Positions 36,376 through 46,316 of a stretch of 64,000 nucleotides of DNA are shown here, in pieces (positions within the stretch are counted from its first letter, which is position 1; each line of letters starts with the position of its first letter). The position numbers and the translations under genes were made by a program. Origin of the DNA: G965204755 sp965243415 (GTDB lineage: Bacteria > Acidobacteriota > Vicinamibacteria > Marinacidobacterales > Marinacidobacteraceae); NCBI GenBank assembly GCA_965243415.1, contig OZ251549.1:4278001-4342000 (forward strand), written 5' to 3'. Under the pieces are notes generated by a model, which was not told the origin of the DNA, made no database searches, and worked only from the letters and a program-made list of their open reading frames with translations.

Positions 36376-37484
36376 TGCGAACGGCTACCGGTCCACGGCC
36401 GCCCTGATTCGAGATCGATCTCGACGCCGCCCGTTTCCGCATTCGGACTCACCATGATCTCGTCCAGTCGGAGCTCTTCCTTCGCATCCCGAACAGCACC
36501 GGCGGCCAACAGGGATGGATGGGCGGTCTCACTGATCAGGGGACCCGCACGAAGTAGATAGAGGCCGGGGGAAAGTCCCTCGACGACGAAGACCCCCATC
36601 GCATCGGTAAACGCTCCGGGGCCCGGTACGACGCGACTCCCGTCGAGGCGGGCAGTCAATACGCGGACATGACGCGCGGGCCGACCGGCCACGGTTATCT
36701 GCCCAGAGACACTCCCGACGCGAGAGCGCCAGCCCGTCGCTGGCCTGAGCAGCGAAGCACCCACGATGTCGTCCACTGTGAGATCGTTCGAGATATCCCG
36801 CCCGTACGACATCCGCGGCGTCTCACCCCACGCAGAAGAGAGATCCCAGAACGCAGCCCATTCTGAACGCCGTGTGGAATGATCGAGACCGAGACAGTGC
36901 CCGAACTCGTGGATCATGACCGAGAGATGGGCCCGACCGTCGGAGTTGAGGTACGCGGCGTACTCTGGGATGATTTCGATATCGCACTCAACGCGTTCCC
37001 AAGGACCACCGAAGGAACGCCGCGACCACCGCCGGGCTCGTCCCCAAAAACTGTCGTCCTCGTTCTCGACGACGGTCACGATGTTGCGGTCGTCCAGTCC
37101 AGTACCAAGCCCGGATTCGACGCCGGAGAGTCGCCAGCGAATGTCGGCACTCGGAATCGCGCTCCAAGCCGCCATCGCTTCCCGGACGAAGGGGATCGCG
37201 TCGGCGGTACGGTCGAAGGGCGGAGGCTGACTCTCGCCCTCCTGGTCCACGAAGGGGTCCGTCCAGCCCGGTTGGTCGGCGATGACATAGTCCTGCACTC
37301 GGCCGGGGCCCCAAACTCTGTCGCTCCAGCGCCTTGCCTCATCGGCTCTTGGTATGAGCGACGCACCGTCGCTTTGCGGAGAGAACCGGTAGCCGGTCGC
37401 CGTACCGCCGACCAACAACGACAGACCGGCAACCAATCCAAGTCGGCCGAAGCGAGCCTTCGATCGGATTTCTTGATCTTTCAT
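36372..37484 (-). CDS. Matrixin-like zinc metalloprotease, copy 1
   Basis: A 370-residue secreted protease. A signal peptide or anchor (about 12-31) is followed by a matrixin-like domain with the zinc motif HEFGHCLGLDH (192-202) and a downstream Met-turn, MSYG (in PRMSYGRDI). Conserved blocks ADQPGWTDPFVDQEGESQPP and AIPFVREAMAAWSAIPSADI precede it. The C-terminal ~95 residues (RSRVGSVSGQITVAGRPARH on) form a transthyretin/CnaB-like beta domain. It is the first gene of the module and overlaps the Calx-beta lipoprotein by 4 bp. A close paralogue is at 53089-54327. Confidence 0.85.
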   Translation of the reverse strand: MKDQEIRSKARFGRLGLVAGLSLLVGGTATGYRFSPQSDGASLIPRADEARRWSDRVWGPGRVQDYVIADQPGWTDPFVDQEGESQPPPFDRTADAIPFVREAMAAWSAIPSADIRWRLSGVESGLGTGLDDRNIVTVVENEDDSFWGRARRWSRRSFGGPWERVECDIEIIPEYAAYLNSDGRAHLSVMIHEFGHCLGLDHSTRRSEWAAFWDLSSAWGETPRMSYGRDISNDLTVDDIVGASLLRPATGWRSRVGSVSGQITVAGRPARHVRVLTARLDGSRVVPGPGAFTDAMGVFVVEGLSPGLYLLRAGPLISETAHPSLLAAGAVRDAKEELRLDEIMVSPNAETGGVEIDLESGRPWTGSRSQ

Positions 37485-37656
37485 CGCTGGATCGTATCAG
37501 GGGCGCCGATCCATCGGAGGTTCCGGTCCGGGTGCGCAACCCTCGGAACCGGATGTGAAGGCACCCGTGCGAAGGGCGGGCGCCGGGCGAGCGGCGCGAC
37601 TCGGTGATCGACCGACGTTCCCATGAACGGCGCCGGCGGGATACGCTCCCCGCGCC

Positions 37657-39228
37657 GTGGAAGCCGAGACCGCGCCGGGGGAGCGTCCGGCCCCCGCGGG
37701 GCTCTACGCGGCGGTGGATCTCGGGTCCCGCAGTTTCCACCTCACCGTGGCGCGGGTCCACGGGGAGACCCTCGAAGTGGTGGACCGGGTGCGGGAGCCG
37801 GTGCGGCTGGCCGCCGGGCTCCGGGAGAAACGGCTCGACCCGGCGTTCCGGGAACGGGCGCTCACGGCGCTGGCCCGGATCGGCGAGCGGCTGCGCGGCC
37901 TCCCCCCGGGACAGGTCCGGGCAGTGGGCACGAACACCTTCCGCCAGTTGCGCGACCGGCGGGGGGCGCTGCGCCAGGTGTCCGAAGCGCTCGGCCACCG
38001 GGTGGAGGTGATCTCCGGCGCCGAGGAAGCGCGGCTCATCTACCTGGGCGTCGCCGGTTCGCTGCCGGAGAGCGGCGACCGGCGGCTGGTGATGGACATC
38101 GGCGGCGGCAGCACCGAACTCATCGTCGGCAAGGGCCCCAAGTTGCTGCGCGGGGTCAGCCTCTACATGGGCTGCGTCTCCTTCACCCGCCGGTTCTTCC
38201 CCGGGGGCGAACTCTCCCGCGCCGCCTTCGCCGCCGCCGAGACCGCGGCGCGCCGGGAACTGCAGACCGTCGAGGAGGGCTTCTTCCGGCTCGGCTGGAA
38301 GAGCGCCTTCGGCTCGTCGGGCACGGTGCGGGCGGTGAGCGACCTGCTGCGCCCGGAAGGCGGCGTGACCCGCGCCGGGCTGAAGCGGCTGCGCGCCCGG
38401 CTGATCACCGCCGGCAGCATCGAGGCAGTCCTCGAAGGCGCCGGGGCGATCCCCGGTTTCCCGGCGGACCGGGCCTGGGATTTCCCCGGAGGGCTCGCCA
38501 TCCTGCGGGCGGCGATGAAGGCGCTCGACCTCGAGTCCGTCGAGGCCGCGGAAGGCGCGCTCCGGGAAGGGGTCCTCGCCGACCTCCTCGGACGCCGGCG
38601 GAAACAGGATGTCCGGGAACTCACCATCCGCCGGCTCGAGACCCAGTACCGGGTGGACGCCGAACAGGCGGAGCGCGTCCGGGCCACGGCGCTCGCCGGA
38701 CTGCGGCAGTTGCGCGAAGCCTGGGGACTCGGCGGCGGCTCCCGCGAGCGGTTCCTGCGCTGGGCGGCGGCGCTCCACGAGATCGGGCTCTCCCTCTCCT
38801 TCACCGGCCACCACCGCCACGGCGCCTACATCGTCCGCAACTCGGAGATGCCGGGGTTCTCCCGCGACGACCAGGAACTCCTGGCGGCGCTCATCGAAAC
38901 CCACCGCCAGCGGCTGCGCCCGGAGCGGTTCGAGAACCTGACCGCCGCCGACCGGGACACCGTCGCCCGCCTCGCCGCCATCCTGCGGATCTCGGTGCTG
39001 CTCTGCCGCCGCCGCAGCCGCGAACCCCTGCCCCGGATCGCCGCCTCCGCCGCGGATGGCCGGCTGGAACTCGGTTTCCCGGCGGGTTGGCTGGAACACC
39101 ACCCGCTGACCGCCGCCGGTCTCGCCGAGGAAGCGGAACAACTCGCCGCCGCCGGCCTCGAGTTGCGCGTCTCCTCCCTGCCGGGCGATGGAGCGCTCGC
39201 TGACAGCCTCGCGAGTACGGACAAGTGA
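37657..39228 (+). CDS. Ppx/GppA-type exopolyphosphatase/pppGpp phosphohydrolase
   Basis: A 523-residue ASKHA-fold phosphatase. AAVDLGSRSFHLTV (~19-32) is the phosphate-1 loop, ISGAEEARLIYLGV the central motif and MDIGGGSTELIVG (~146-158) the phosphate-2 loop. A C-terminal HD-like domain follows (about 340-480; ALHEIG and HHRHGAYIVRNSEM). Such enzymes trim inorganic polyphosphate or convert pppGpp to ppGpp. The start is GTG 37657. The stop overlaps the GTG of the next gene (GTGA), coupling it to an OLD-like nuclease, which is unusual. Confidence 0.92.
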   Translation: MEAETAPGERPAPAGLYAAVDLGSRSFHLTVARVHGETLEVVDRVREPVRLAAGLREKRLDPAFRERALTALARIGERLRGLPPGQVRAVGTNTFRQLRDRRGALRQVSEALGHRVEVISGAEEARLIYLGVAGSLPESGDRRLVMDIGGGSTELIVGKGPKLLRGVSLYMGCVSFTRRFFPGGELSRAAFAAAETAARRELQTVEEGFFRLGWKSAFGSSGTVRAVSDLLRPEGGVTRAGLKRLRARLITAGSIEAVLEGAGAIPGFPADRAWDFPGGLAILRAAMKALDLESVEAAEGALREGVLADLLGRRRKQDVRELTIRRLETQYRVDAEQAERVRATALAGLRQLREAWGLGGGSRERFLRWAAALHEIGLSLSFTGHHRHGAYIVRNSEMPGFSRDDQELLAALIETHRQRLRPERFENLTAADRDTVARLAAILRISVLLCRRRSREPLPRIAASAADGRLELGFPAGWLEHHPLTAAGLAEEAEQLAAAGLELRVSSLPGDGALADSLASTDK

Positions 39229-40913
39229 TCGAAGCCGTTCGGATCCGTCGCTTCAAGCGTTTCGGAGACATCGAGTTCCGTCTTCCGGGGTCCGTCGTCC
39301 TGGCCGGGCCGAACGACTGCGGCAAGACGACCGCCCTCCAGGCGATCGCCGCCTTCGCTCTCGCCCTTCGGACCTGGCGATACCTCAACGACTTCAACCC
39401 GCGTCGCGGGTTCGTGAAGGCGCCCCTCACCCGGCTCGGCTTCACTCCGGTTCCGCTGCAGAGTTTCCATCAACTGTGGCCGGACCGGCGATACGCCGGA
39501 AAAATGGAAGTCGAAATTCGGCACCGCGACGGTTGGACCGTGGCGATGGAGTTCCTTCCGGATACGACGGAACAGATCTTCGTGCGGCCGCGACGAGGGG
39601 CCGACAGTGACCTGCTGCGGACCCTGGACTTCGACACCGTGTTCGTCCCCGCGATGACCGGTGTGGAAACGAACGAGCGATTCCTCCAGTCCGTCGCCGT
39701 GGAGCAGATCCTCGGCACGGGGAACCCCGGCCAAGTGCTTCGTAACCTGCTCGTCGAGACCCATCGAGACGCCGCTGCCTGGAAGGCACTTCAGGACACC
39801 GTCGGAAGACTCTTCGGCTACCGCCTGCTGCCTCCGAACCCGGGCGCTGCCTTCGTCTTCGCCGAGTACGAACCGGTCGGCGGCGGCGCCCGACTCGACC
39901 TCTCCACCGGCGGCAGCGGCTTCCGCCAGGTGGTCATGCTGCTCGCCCTTCTGGGGGGCCGACAGCACACGGTGGTGCTCCTCGACGAACCCGATGCGCA
40001 CCTGGATGTGATCCTCCAGGACGCCGTCTGGCGAGAACTGCGCGTCGCCGCCCTGCGCAGCGGGTCGCAACTGATCGCGGCGACGCACTCCGAGGTGCTC
40101 ATCAACGCCGTGGATCCCCGGGAACTGTGCCTCCTCCTCGATACGCCGCGGATGGCCGCGGGCCACGGGGAACAGAGCCGCCTCGCCGCGTCGCTCGGCG
40201 TCCTCTCGAACCTGGACCTCGCGCAGGTCGCCGCCGCGCGGGGCGCGCTCTATGTCGAGGACACCACCGATCGGGCGCTGCTGCTCACTTGGGCGGCTGT
40301 GCTCGAGCATCCGGCCAAGCGACTGCTCGAACGGGAACTCCTGTGGAAGCCGATGGTCTTCCGGTCCCGGGAGGGCGCTCCGGGGATCCCGGCCGAGGCC
40401 CACTTCGACGCCCTGCGGTTGGTGCGCCCCGACCTGCCCGGCCTGCAACTGCTCGACGGCGACGCGCTCCCGGAGATCCCGGAAACCCCGATACCCGGGA
40501 GCGGGATGCAGCGGCTCCGGTGGCGCAGATACGAGATCGAGAGTTACCTGTTCCATCCCGAGGCCTTGTCCCGGTTCGTGGAACTCGAAGTCGGCGCCGA
40601 GGCTGCCGGCCCGGCAATCGAAGCGCTGCGGTACAAATGGCACGATGCCCTGCCTCCGGCACTTTCGCGGAATCCCCACTTCGACGACCCGCAGGTCACG
40701 ACGACCAAAGCCCGGACGAATCTGCTGCCTCCGCTCCTCGCCGCCGCCGGCATCCACGACCTCCCCTACCAGCGGTACCACGAGATCGCGGCGCTCATGC
40801 GACCGGAGGAGATCCATCCGGAAGTCGTCGAGAAACTCGACGCCCTCTGCCGGGCGTTCGGCGACGACGGCGAGACGGTCACGCGTGTCGCCGGGCGGGA
40901 GCCGGCGCGGTAG
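39225..40913 (+). CDS. OLD-like ATPase fused to a TOPRIM nuclease
   Basis: A 562-residue single-chain protein. The N-terminal ABC-type ATPase has Walker A GPNDCGKT (28-35), signature LSTGGSGFRQ and Walker B LLDEPDAHLD (about 252-261), with AATHSEVLI following. The C-terminal part has TOPRIM-like motifs: LYVEDTTDRALL (E345) and QLLDGDA (D411, D413), then RRYEIESYLF, typical of OLD-type enzymes. OLD nucleases act in phage defence. It starts at GTG 39225 inside the stop of the phosphatase gene. Compare the split ATPase/TOPRIM pair at 22455-24238. The coding sequence is less GC-skewed than the phosphatase. Confidence 0.87.
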   Translation: MIEAVRIRRFKRFGDIEFRLPGSVVLAGPNDCGKTTALQAIAAFALALRTWRYLNDFNPRRGFVKAPLTRLGFTPVPLQSFHQLWPDRRYAGKMEVEIRHRDGWTVAMEFLPDTTEQIFVRPRRGADSDLLRTLDFDTVFVPAMTGVETNERFLQSVAVEQILGTGNPGQVLRNLLVETHRDAAAWKALQDTVGRLFGYRLLPPNPGAAFVFAEYEPVGGGARLDLSTGGSGFRQVVMLLALLGGRQHTVVLLDEPDAHLDVILQDAVWRELRVAALRSGSQLIAATHSEVLINAVDPRELCLLLDTPRMAAGHGEQSRLAASLGVLSNLDLAQVAAARGALYVEDTTDRALLLTWAAVLEHPAKRLLERELLWKPMVFRSREGAPGIPAEAHFDALRLVRPDLPGLQLLDGDALPEIPETPIPGSGMQRLRWRRYEIESYLFHPEALSRFVELEVGAEAAGPAIEALRYKWHDALPPALSRNPHFDDPQVTTTKARTNLLPPLLAAAGIHDLPYQRYHEIAALMRPEEIHPEVVEKLDALCRAFGDDGETVTRVAGREPAR

Positions 40914-40955
40914 GCGCGGGCGGGATCGGGGTGGATCGTCGCCGGCGGGCGGCGG

Positions 40956-41585
40956 TCAGTCGGTGACGAAACTGAAGATCCGGTAGCGGCCGGCGCGTTC
41001 GATCATCGAGCCGAAGAGGCGGACGACGGTCTTCGCGCCGTCCGGGCGCCGCACGGTGAGCGCCGTCTGGCGGTGGATGCGGTAACTGCCGTAGTCGGTG
41101 GTTTCGCCGAGGAAGTCCACGGCGACGAGTTCCAGTCGTTGCCCCGCGTAGCGGTCGAGGGTGAACGCCAGGGAGTTGCGGCTCTTCTGGTGCAGCCCGC
41201 GCCAGACGAAGTCGGCGGAGGTATTGCGCTCCGGGCGGCTCGCGGGGAGTTCCGGGTACACCACCTCGCGGAACTCGGTCTCGCTGAGGGAGATCGAGAG
41301 CAGCGCCTCGCGGTCGCCGGCGGCGATCCGTTCGAGCGCCTCGCGGGCGACCGCTTCCGGCGTCGCCTGCGAACCGGCGAGCGGGGCGGCGGGCGCAGCA
41401 GCGGGAGCCGCGGATTCGGCGGGGCGGTCGCCCGGGGGCTCGCCCTCGGCGTGCGCCTCCGGGGAGCGCCCGCTGCCGCAGGCGGCGGCGACGCACAGGG
41501 CCGCCGCCGCCACCGCCCGGAAGCGGCCGCCTCCCCACCCGAACGGGAACCGGAAGGCCCCGGGGTTGGGCCTCACCGTCCGCAC
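40956..41585 (-). CDS. Putative lipoprotein of unknown function
   Basis: A 209-residue protein beginning at GTG 41585 (another GTG at 41576 is possible). The leader ends CVAAAC, a lipobox. A proline/alanine-rich linker (about 40-75) leads to a domain at about 80-209 with ALERIAAGDREALLSISLS, EFREVVYPELPASRP, HQKSRNSLAFTLDRY and a beta-rich end (VRLFGSMIERAGRYRIFSFV). This could be a SnoaL/NTF2-like or DUF4440-like fold, but I cannot name a family. It lies 25 bp after the beta-helix lipoprotein on the same strand. Confidence 0.65.
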   Translation of the reverse strand: MRTVRPNPGAFRFPFGWGGGRFRAVAAAALCVAAACGSGRSPEAHAEGEPPGDRPAESAAPAAAPAAPLAGSQATPEAVAREALERIAAGDREALLSISLSETEFREVVYPELPASRPERNTSADFVWRGLHQKSRNSLAFTLDRYAGQRLELVAVDFLGETTDYGSYRIHRQTALTVRRPDGAKTVVRLFGSMIERAGRYRIFSFVTD

Positions 41586-41610
41586 CCGCCGGTCTCCCGT
41601 CCCGACCGGA

Positions 41611-42954
41611 TCAGTTCGGGGCGAAGGTCGTCCAGCCGCGGTACCAGTCGTCGTCCGCGTCGCAGGCGCCGAGGTAGTTCGCCGGGTCGAAGAACCCGTC
41701 GTTCGGCGGCACGGCGCGCGCCGCCGTGAGCGCCGGGGACCCGGCCGCGGGGTTGCAGTCGAGCGCCTCGTGGTCGAAGGGATCGCCCAGCATCGGGTCT
41801 TCCTCGATCAATCCGGCCTGGGACTCCGCGAAGTCCCGGGTGGAGAAGGACGGCGCCGAAGGTTCCCCCTCGTCGTCGTCGAAGGCGCCCTTCAGGTTCC
41901 CGTGGAGGATCGAGTGCGTGAAGCGCAGCCCGCCGTTCTCGGCGTTGGCGTAGGTGGCGGGGTTGTCCACATCCAGACCGTAGTCCTTGAAGCCCATCAC
42001 GATGCTGTTGGCGATCGTGGCCCGGGTCCCTTCCCGCAGGAGGATGCCGATGTCGCTCTCGTCGCCCTGGTCGTCGTCGGGGTCGCCGATGAGGGTCAGG
42101 TTGAAGAGCGTCGGATCGGAGACCGGCGTCAGGTCGTTGTTCTCGCCGTTGTTGTCTGCCTCGATACCCTGGTCGGCGTCGTCGCCGCGCTGCTGCGCGA
42201 TCCAGAACTGCCCCTTGCCCCTCCAGCCGTCGGTCCAGTCGAAACTGTCGTCGGCGATGCCGGTGCAGAGCACATGTTTGGCGTTCACGGTGCCGCCGAA
42301 GAATTCGACGCCGTCGTCCTTGTTGAAGTGGACCTGCACATAGTCCACTTCGGTCCGGTCGCCCACGCCCTGGAAGGCGATTCCGTTCAACTCGTTGTCC
42401 GGGCTGATCTCGGCGCCGGCGAACTCGACGCGGACATAGCGGAGGACGCCGCTGTCGTCGTCCTCGTCGTCGCCGCCGTACTCGCCGGTGTCGCCTTCCC
42501 CCTCGGCAACGCCGCCGGGGAGGTTGAGCGGAGCGGCGCCATTGATGATGAGTCCGCCCCAGTCACCGCGGGCGCGCTGCCCCTCGGGCTGGTCGCTGGT
42601 CATCACGATGGGCGCCTCCGCGGTGCCTTCGGCCACCAGGCGGCCGCCCCGGGCGACGACCAGCATGCCGTTCGAGGCGCTGCTGCCGAAGATCTGCGTG
42701 CCGGCCTCGATGGTCAGGGTCGCTCCCGAGGCCACGAACACCGCGCCGTCGAGCTCCACTTCCCGGTCCGAAGTCCAGGTGGTGTCGGCCTCGATGGTCC
42801 CGCTCACGGTGAGCTGGCCGGTCGGGGCCGGAGTCGTCGGCGCGGGAGCCGGCGCCGGGGTCGAGGTGGAACCGTTGTCGCCGCAACCGACGATCGCGAA
42901 CGCTGCCGCGGGCACCGCAGCGACGGCGATGAGAAGAGTTTGCTGTCTGCGCAT
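41611..42954 (-). CDS. Parallel beta-helix lipoprotein
   Basis: A 447-residue lipoprotein (MRRQQT start; lipobox AIVGC) with a proline/threonine linker and then right-handed beta-helix-like coils: VSGTIEADTTWTSDREVELD, GATLTIEAGTQIFGSS, GRLVAEGTAEAPIVMTSD. Many acidic residues (DDEDDDSG, DDDQGDESD) suggest calcium binding. This kind of surface protein is often encoded next to TonB receptors, as here (the receptor is 247 bp upstream on the same strand). An upstream in-frame ATG at 43059 was rejected because the signal peptide starts at 42954 with AAGGAGG about 13 nt before. Function is unknown. Confidence 0.75.
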   Translation of the reverse strand: MRRQQTLLIAVAAVPAAAFAIVGCGDNGSTSTPAPAPAPTTPAPTGQLTVSGTIEADTTWTSDREVELDGAVFVASGATLTIEAGTQIFGSSASNGMLVVARGGRLVAEGTAEAPIVMTSDQPEGQRARGDWGGLIINGAAPLNLPGGVAEGEGDTGEYGGDDEDDDSGVLRYVRVEFAGAEISPDNELNGIAFQGVGDRTEVDYVQVHFNKDDGVEFFGGTVNAKHVLCTGIADDSFDWTDGWRGKGQFWIAQQRGDDADQGIEADNNGENNDLTPVSDPTLFNLTLIGDPDDDQGDESDIGILLREGTRATIANSIVMGFKDYGLDVDNPATYANAENGGLRFTHSILHGNLKGAFDDDEGEPSAPSFSTRDFAESQAGLIEEDPMLGDPFDHEALDCNPAAGSPALTAARAVPPNDGFFDPANYLGACDADDDWYRGWTTFAPN

Positions 42955-43201
42955 TCGGGATGAGAAGCCTCCTTGCTCAGGCTCTCGAAGGGGAATGGAA
43001 AAAGAAGGAACGACCGGGAGGCGAACGCTGTGGTCACCGGAACGGCGACCGACCGGCACGCGATCGGTGCCGTGGTCGCGACCGGCGGAGTGGGGCCGGG
43101 CGCGAGATCCAGGAGAGCCACGGCGAGCCGGAACGGTTCTACGACGGACGCTGCCGACGGAGGACGACGACGAAGCGCAGCAGGGCGGAGGAACCGGCGA
43201 C

Positions 43202-46117
43202 CTATCGGAACGCGTACGAAACGCTCAGCGAGAACGACCGGCCGAGTCCGAAGGTCCGCTGCACCCGTCCGCCCTGGGTGAACCGATGCTCCGCGTCGAG
43301 GAGGTTGTCGAACGCCGCGCGGAGGCTCCAGGACGCGAAACTCTTGGAGAACACCGCGTCGAGCGCGCCGCGCCCCTCCTCGTGGATGTCCGGCATCCCG
43401 AGGGAACCCACATCCACGATGCGGTCGCCGAAGTAGTTGTAGAGGATCCGGAAACTGCCGCCGATCTCCGGCAGGTCGAAGTCGGCGCTCAGGTTGAAGA
43501 CCTGCGCCGACTGTCCGGCGAGCGGCCGGTCGAGGCTGGTCTGCACCTGCCCGGCGGCGGCTTCGAGTTCGATCCGGGAGCGCACATAGGTGTAGTTCGC
43601 CGATGCGGACAGCCGGCCGAGCCGCCGCCGTCCTTCGAGTTCGAGGCCGGCGTTCCGCGCCCCGAGCGCGTTCGTGAAGGAAGTGCGCAACTGCGCCGTC
43701 GGCTGGACGATGCGCTCGATCGGGTTCGAGAAGTCCTTGTAGAAGACGCTCAGCGCCAGCACTTCGCCGGCGCCGGGGAAGGTCTCGAAGCGGAGGTCCG
43801 CGTTGCGGATGAGCGCCCGCTGCAGGTCGGGGTTCCCCACCACCGCGCGTCCGCCGACCACATCGGTGAACTCGAAGGGGGCGAGTTCCCGGAATTCCGG
43901 ACGGTTCACGGTGTGGCTGTAACTGCCGCGCAGGTTCGCGCGGTCGGTGAGCGCGAACACCCAGTTCACGCCGGGCAGCAGGTCGGTGTCTTCGAGACGC
44001 GCGGTGATGGTCCCGGAACTCGGGGAGAACGGATCGAAGGTGTCCACCTGCTGCCGCGACCGCTCCACCCGGACTCCGCCGATGAGCCGGAAACGGCGGC
44101 TCAACGGCAGGTCCACCAGGCCGTAGGCGGCGGTCACCGTCTGCTCGGCGCCGTAGGTGTCCGTGGGGCGGGTCTCTTCGCGCAGTTCGTACGCCGGGCC
44201 GATGTGGTTCGGAGTGAAGATCTCCTCCGGCGTCCCGGTGAGGTCCACCAGGCCGGCCACCCGGGGGTTCAGGCGGAACCGTCGCGAGCCGAAATCGCGC
44301 TCCCGCAGCGTCACCTGCGGGCCGAACTTGAACATCGCCGGCAGACCGTCCCACTGGGTGAAGAAGGCGCTCCAGTCGAACCCGACCTCCCGCACTTCGT
44401 CGTCGAGGTCGTTGAACATCCGGAAGCCGCTCTGCGACTCGTCGGCGAGCACGAAGTCCTCCACCGCCGGGTTGTACTCGTAGAGCGTCTCCCGCAGGTC
44501 CGGCTCGTCGCGCGCGGCGAGGGAGAAGGTCGCCTTCCATTCCAGTTGGCTGGAAGCGAGGGCCGGCAGCCGATGCTCGCCGGAGAGGGTGCTCGAGAAG
44601 ATGGTCTCTTCGACCCACAGGAGCCGCGCGTTCCGCAGGTCCTCCCCCACATCGTTGTTGTAGCCCTCGAAGGTGCGGGCCTCGTTCTTCGAGTTGTGGG
44701 TGTAGAAGTTCTCGAGCGCGATCCGGTGGTCGCCGGAGAACCGGTACGCCAGGTTGCCCACCAGGCCGGTGGAGGTTTTGGAAGTGGTGAGGTCGAAGTC
44801 GTAGTCGTTCTGCACTTCGAGGTCGCCGGCGGACACCGCGTAGAAGGTGCGGTCCTCCTGCTGCGACTGGTGGCTCTCGGACCAGGTCAGGCTCACGATG
44901 GCCCCCAGCCGATCCCAACTGTTCCCGGCCACGAAACTGTAGGACTGGTTCTGCCGGACCGGCGTCGGCTGCGGGGACCACACATTGGCGAAGGACTCGC
45001 CCATCCGTTCCAGTTCCTTCGGGGTGAAACCGGCCGAGGTGAAGCGGCTGGTCCGCACCACCCGGGTGGCGGGGATCTCGGAGGGCAGACTGCGGGCGCC
45101 GTCGTCGTAACCCAGCCAGTCGCGCCCGCCGCCGGGGTATCCCAGCCCGTCCCGGAAGGAAGTGCGGGTGTTCATCCCCTGGGACATCGAGAAACGCAGC
45201 ACCGGCTCCTGGGGAAAGGAGAGCGGGTCGATCTCCACGAGGCCGCCGGAGAAGTCCGCCGGCTTGTCCGGGAGATAGGACTTCACCACCGAGACGCTCT
45301 CGATCAGGCCGGTGGGGAACAGGTCGAGCGGCACCACCCGCTTGTCCGGTTCGGTGGTCGGGAGGACCGCGCCGTTCAGGGTGGTGTTCGAGTACCGCTC
45401 GCCGAGGCCGCGGACGAAGACATACTGGTTGTCCACCACCGTGAGACCGGTGACCCGCTTCATCGCCGACGCCGCGTTCGAGTCGGCGTTCTCCCGCATC
45501 TCTTCGGAAGCGAGGTTGTCGGTGATGACCGCCGCCTTCTGCCGTTCCACCAGCTGCGCCTCGGCGGTGAAGAGTTCGGCCTCCGACACCTCGGCGGTGA
45601 CGACGACTTCCTCGGTGAAGCGCTCCATCTCGAGGACCAGTTCCAGGCGCACCGTCTCGCCGGCGAGGACCACCACCGGAACGACGCGCTCGCCGTATCC
45701 GGAGAAACCCACGCGGATCTCCTGCGGCCCGGCGGGGGCTTCGATCCGGAAGACGCCGTCCAACTCGGTGAACGCGGTCTTCCCGGTGGAGACCACGGTG
45801 ACCGGGGCCGCCGGGAGGGGCATCCCGTTGAAACCGTCCCGCACCACGCCGCGGACGGTTCCGGTCTCCTCCGCCTCCTGGCCGAAGCCGGCCGCGGCGG
45901 GCAGGAAGAGCGCCAGCGCCAGGAACGGCGCCGCCGCCCGCCGGCGGGAACGGCGCCGCCCGGCGGCAGGGACGCCCCCGGAGAGGACGCCCCCGGAGAG
46001 GACGCCCCCGGAGAGCGTCGGGAACCGCGCGCGGCCGGCAGGCGTCGAGACGCGGCCGGCGGAGTTCGCGGCGCCGCGCCCGGCAGGGAATCCGGCAGGG
46101 AATTCGTGTTCCGACAT
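43202..46117 (-). CDS. TonB-dependent outer-membrane receptor
   Basis: A 971-residue receptor. After an N-terminal leader with three LSGGV repeats and a signal peptide (about 48-73, ending AAAGFGQ) come a carboxypeptidase-regulatory-like domain (GTVRGVVRDGFNGMPLPAAP), a plug domain (about 160-300; MRENADSNAASAMKRVTGLT, YVFVRGLGERYSNTTLNG), and a 22-strand barrel ending in SVSYAFR with the terminal aromatic. The start at 46117 is uncertain because the reading frame remains open for another 589 codons through the minisatellite. Substrate unknown. The beta-helix lipoprotein follows on the same strand. Confidence 0.9.
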   Translation of the reverse strand: MSEHEFPAGFPAGRGAANSAGRVSTPAGRARFPTLSGGVLSGGVLSGGVPAAGRRRSRRRAAAPFLALALFLPAAAGFGQEAEETGTVRGVVRDGFNGMPLPAAPVTVVSTGKTAFTELDGVFRIEAPAGPQEIRVGFSGYGERVVPVVVLAGETVRLELVLEMERFTEEVVVTAEVSEAELFTAEAQLVERQKAAVITDNLASEEMRENADSNAASAMKRVTGLTVVDNQYVFVRGLGERYSNTTLNGAVLPTTEPDKRVVPLDLFPTGLIESVSVVKSYLPDKPADFSGGLVEIDPLSFPQEPVLRFSMSQGMNTRTSFRDGLGYPGGGRDWLGYDDGARSLPSEIPATRVVRTSRFTSAGFTPKELERMGESFANVWSPQPTPVRQNQSYSFVAGNSWDRLGAIVSLTWSESHQSQQEDRTFYAVSAGDLEVQNDYDFDLTTSKTSTGLVGNLAYRFSGDHRIALENFYTHNSKNEARTFEGYNNDVGEDLRNARLLWVEETIFSSTLSGEHRLPALASSQLEWKATFSLAARDEPDLRETLYEYNPAVEDFVLADESQSGFRMFNDLDDEVREVGFDWSAFFTQWDGLPAMFKFGPQVTLRERDFGSRRFRLNPRVAGLVDLTGTPEEIFTPNHIGPAYELREETRPTDTYGAEQTVTAAYGLVDLPLSRRFRLIGGVRVERSRQQVDTFDPFSPSSGTITARLEDTDLLPGVNWVFALTDRANLRGSYSHTVNRPEFRELAPFEFTDVVGGRAVVGNPDLQRALIRNADLRFETFPGAGEVLALSVFYKDFSNPIERIVQPTAQLRTSFTNALGARNAGLELEGRRRLGRLSASANYTYVRSRIELEAAAGQVQTSLDRPLAGQSAQVFNLSADFDLPEIGGSFRILYNYFGDRIVDVGSLGMPDIHEEGRGALDAVFSKSFASWSLRAAFDNLLDAEHRFTQGGRVQRTFGLGRSFSLSVSYAFR
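45971..46015 (-). repeat. Three 15-bp repeats in the receptor leader
   Basis: GACGCCCCCGGAGAG occurs three times in a row (45971, 45986, 46001), giving three LSGGV units just before the signal peptide. Being in multiples of three, gain or loss would keep the frame. Confidence 0.7.
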
Positions 46118-46316
46118 CGGCGGAAATTCTGTTCCCGCCCGCGTTGACGCAGCGAAAAAAGTTCGCCGAAGATTCGGTGGAGAAAGCGTGAACGGCGGAT
46201 GAACGGCGCCCGGGCCACCCCCCGCCCGGAGCCGGCGAAGGCCGCCGAGGACGCTGGCGAATGAAAGTGGATCCGTCCGGCCGTCGACCTGCCGGGGGCG
46301 GTTCCGGCCCCCGCCC

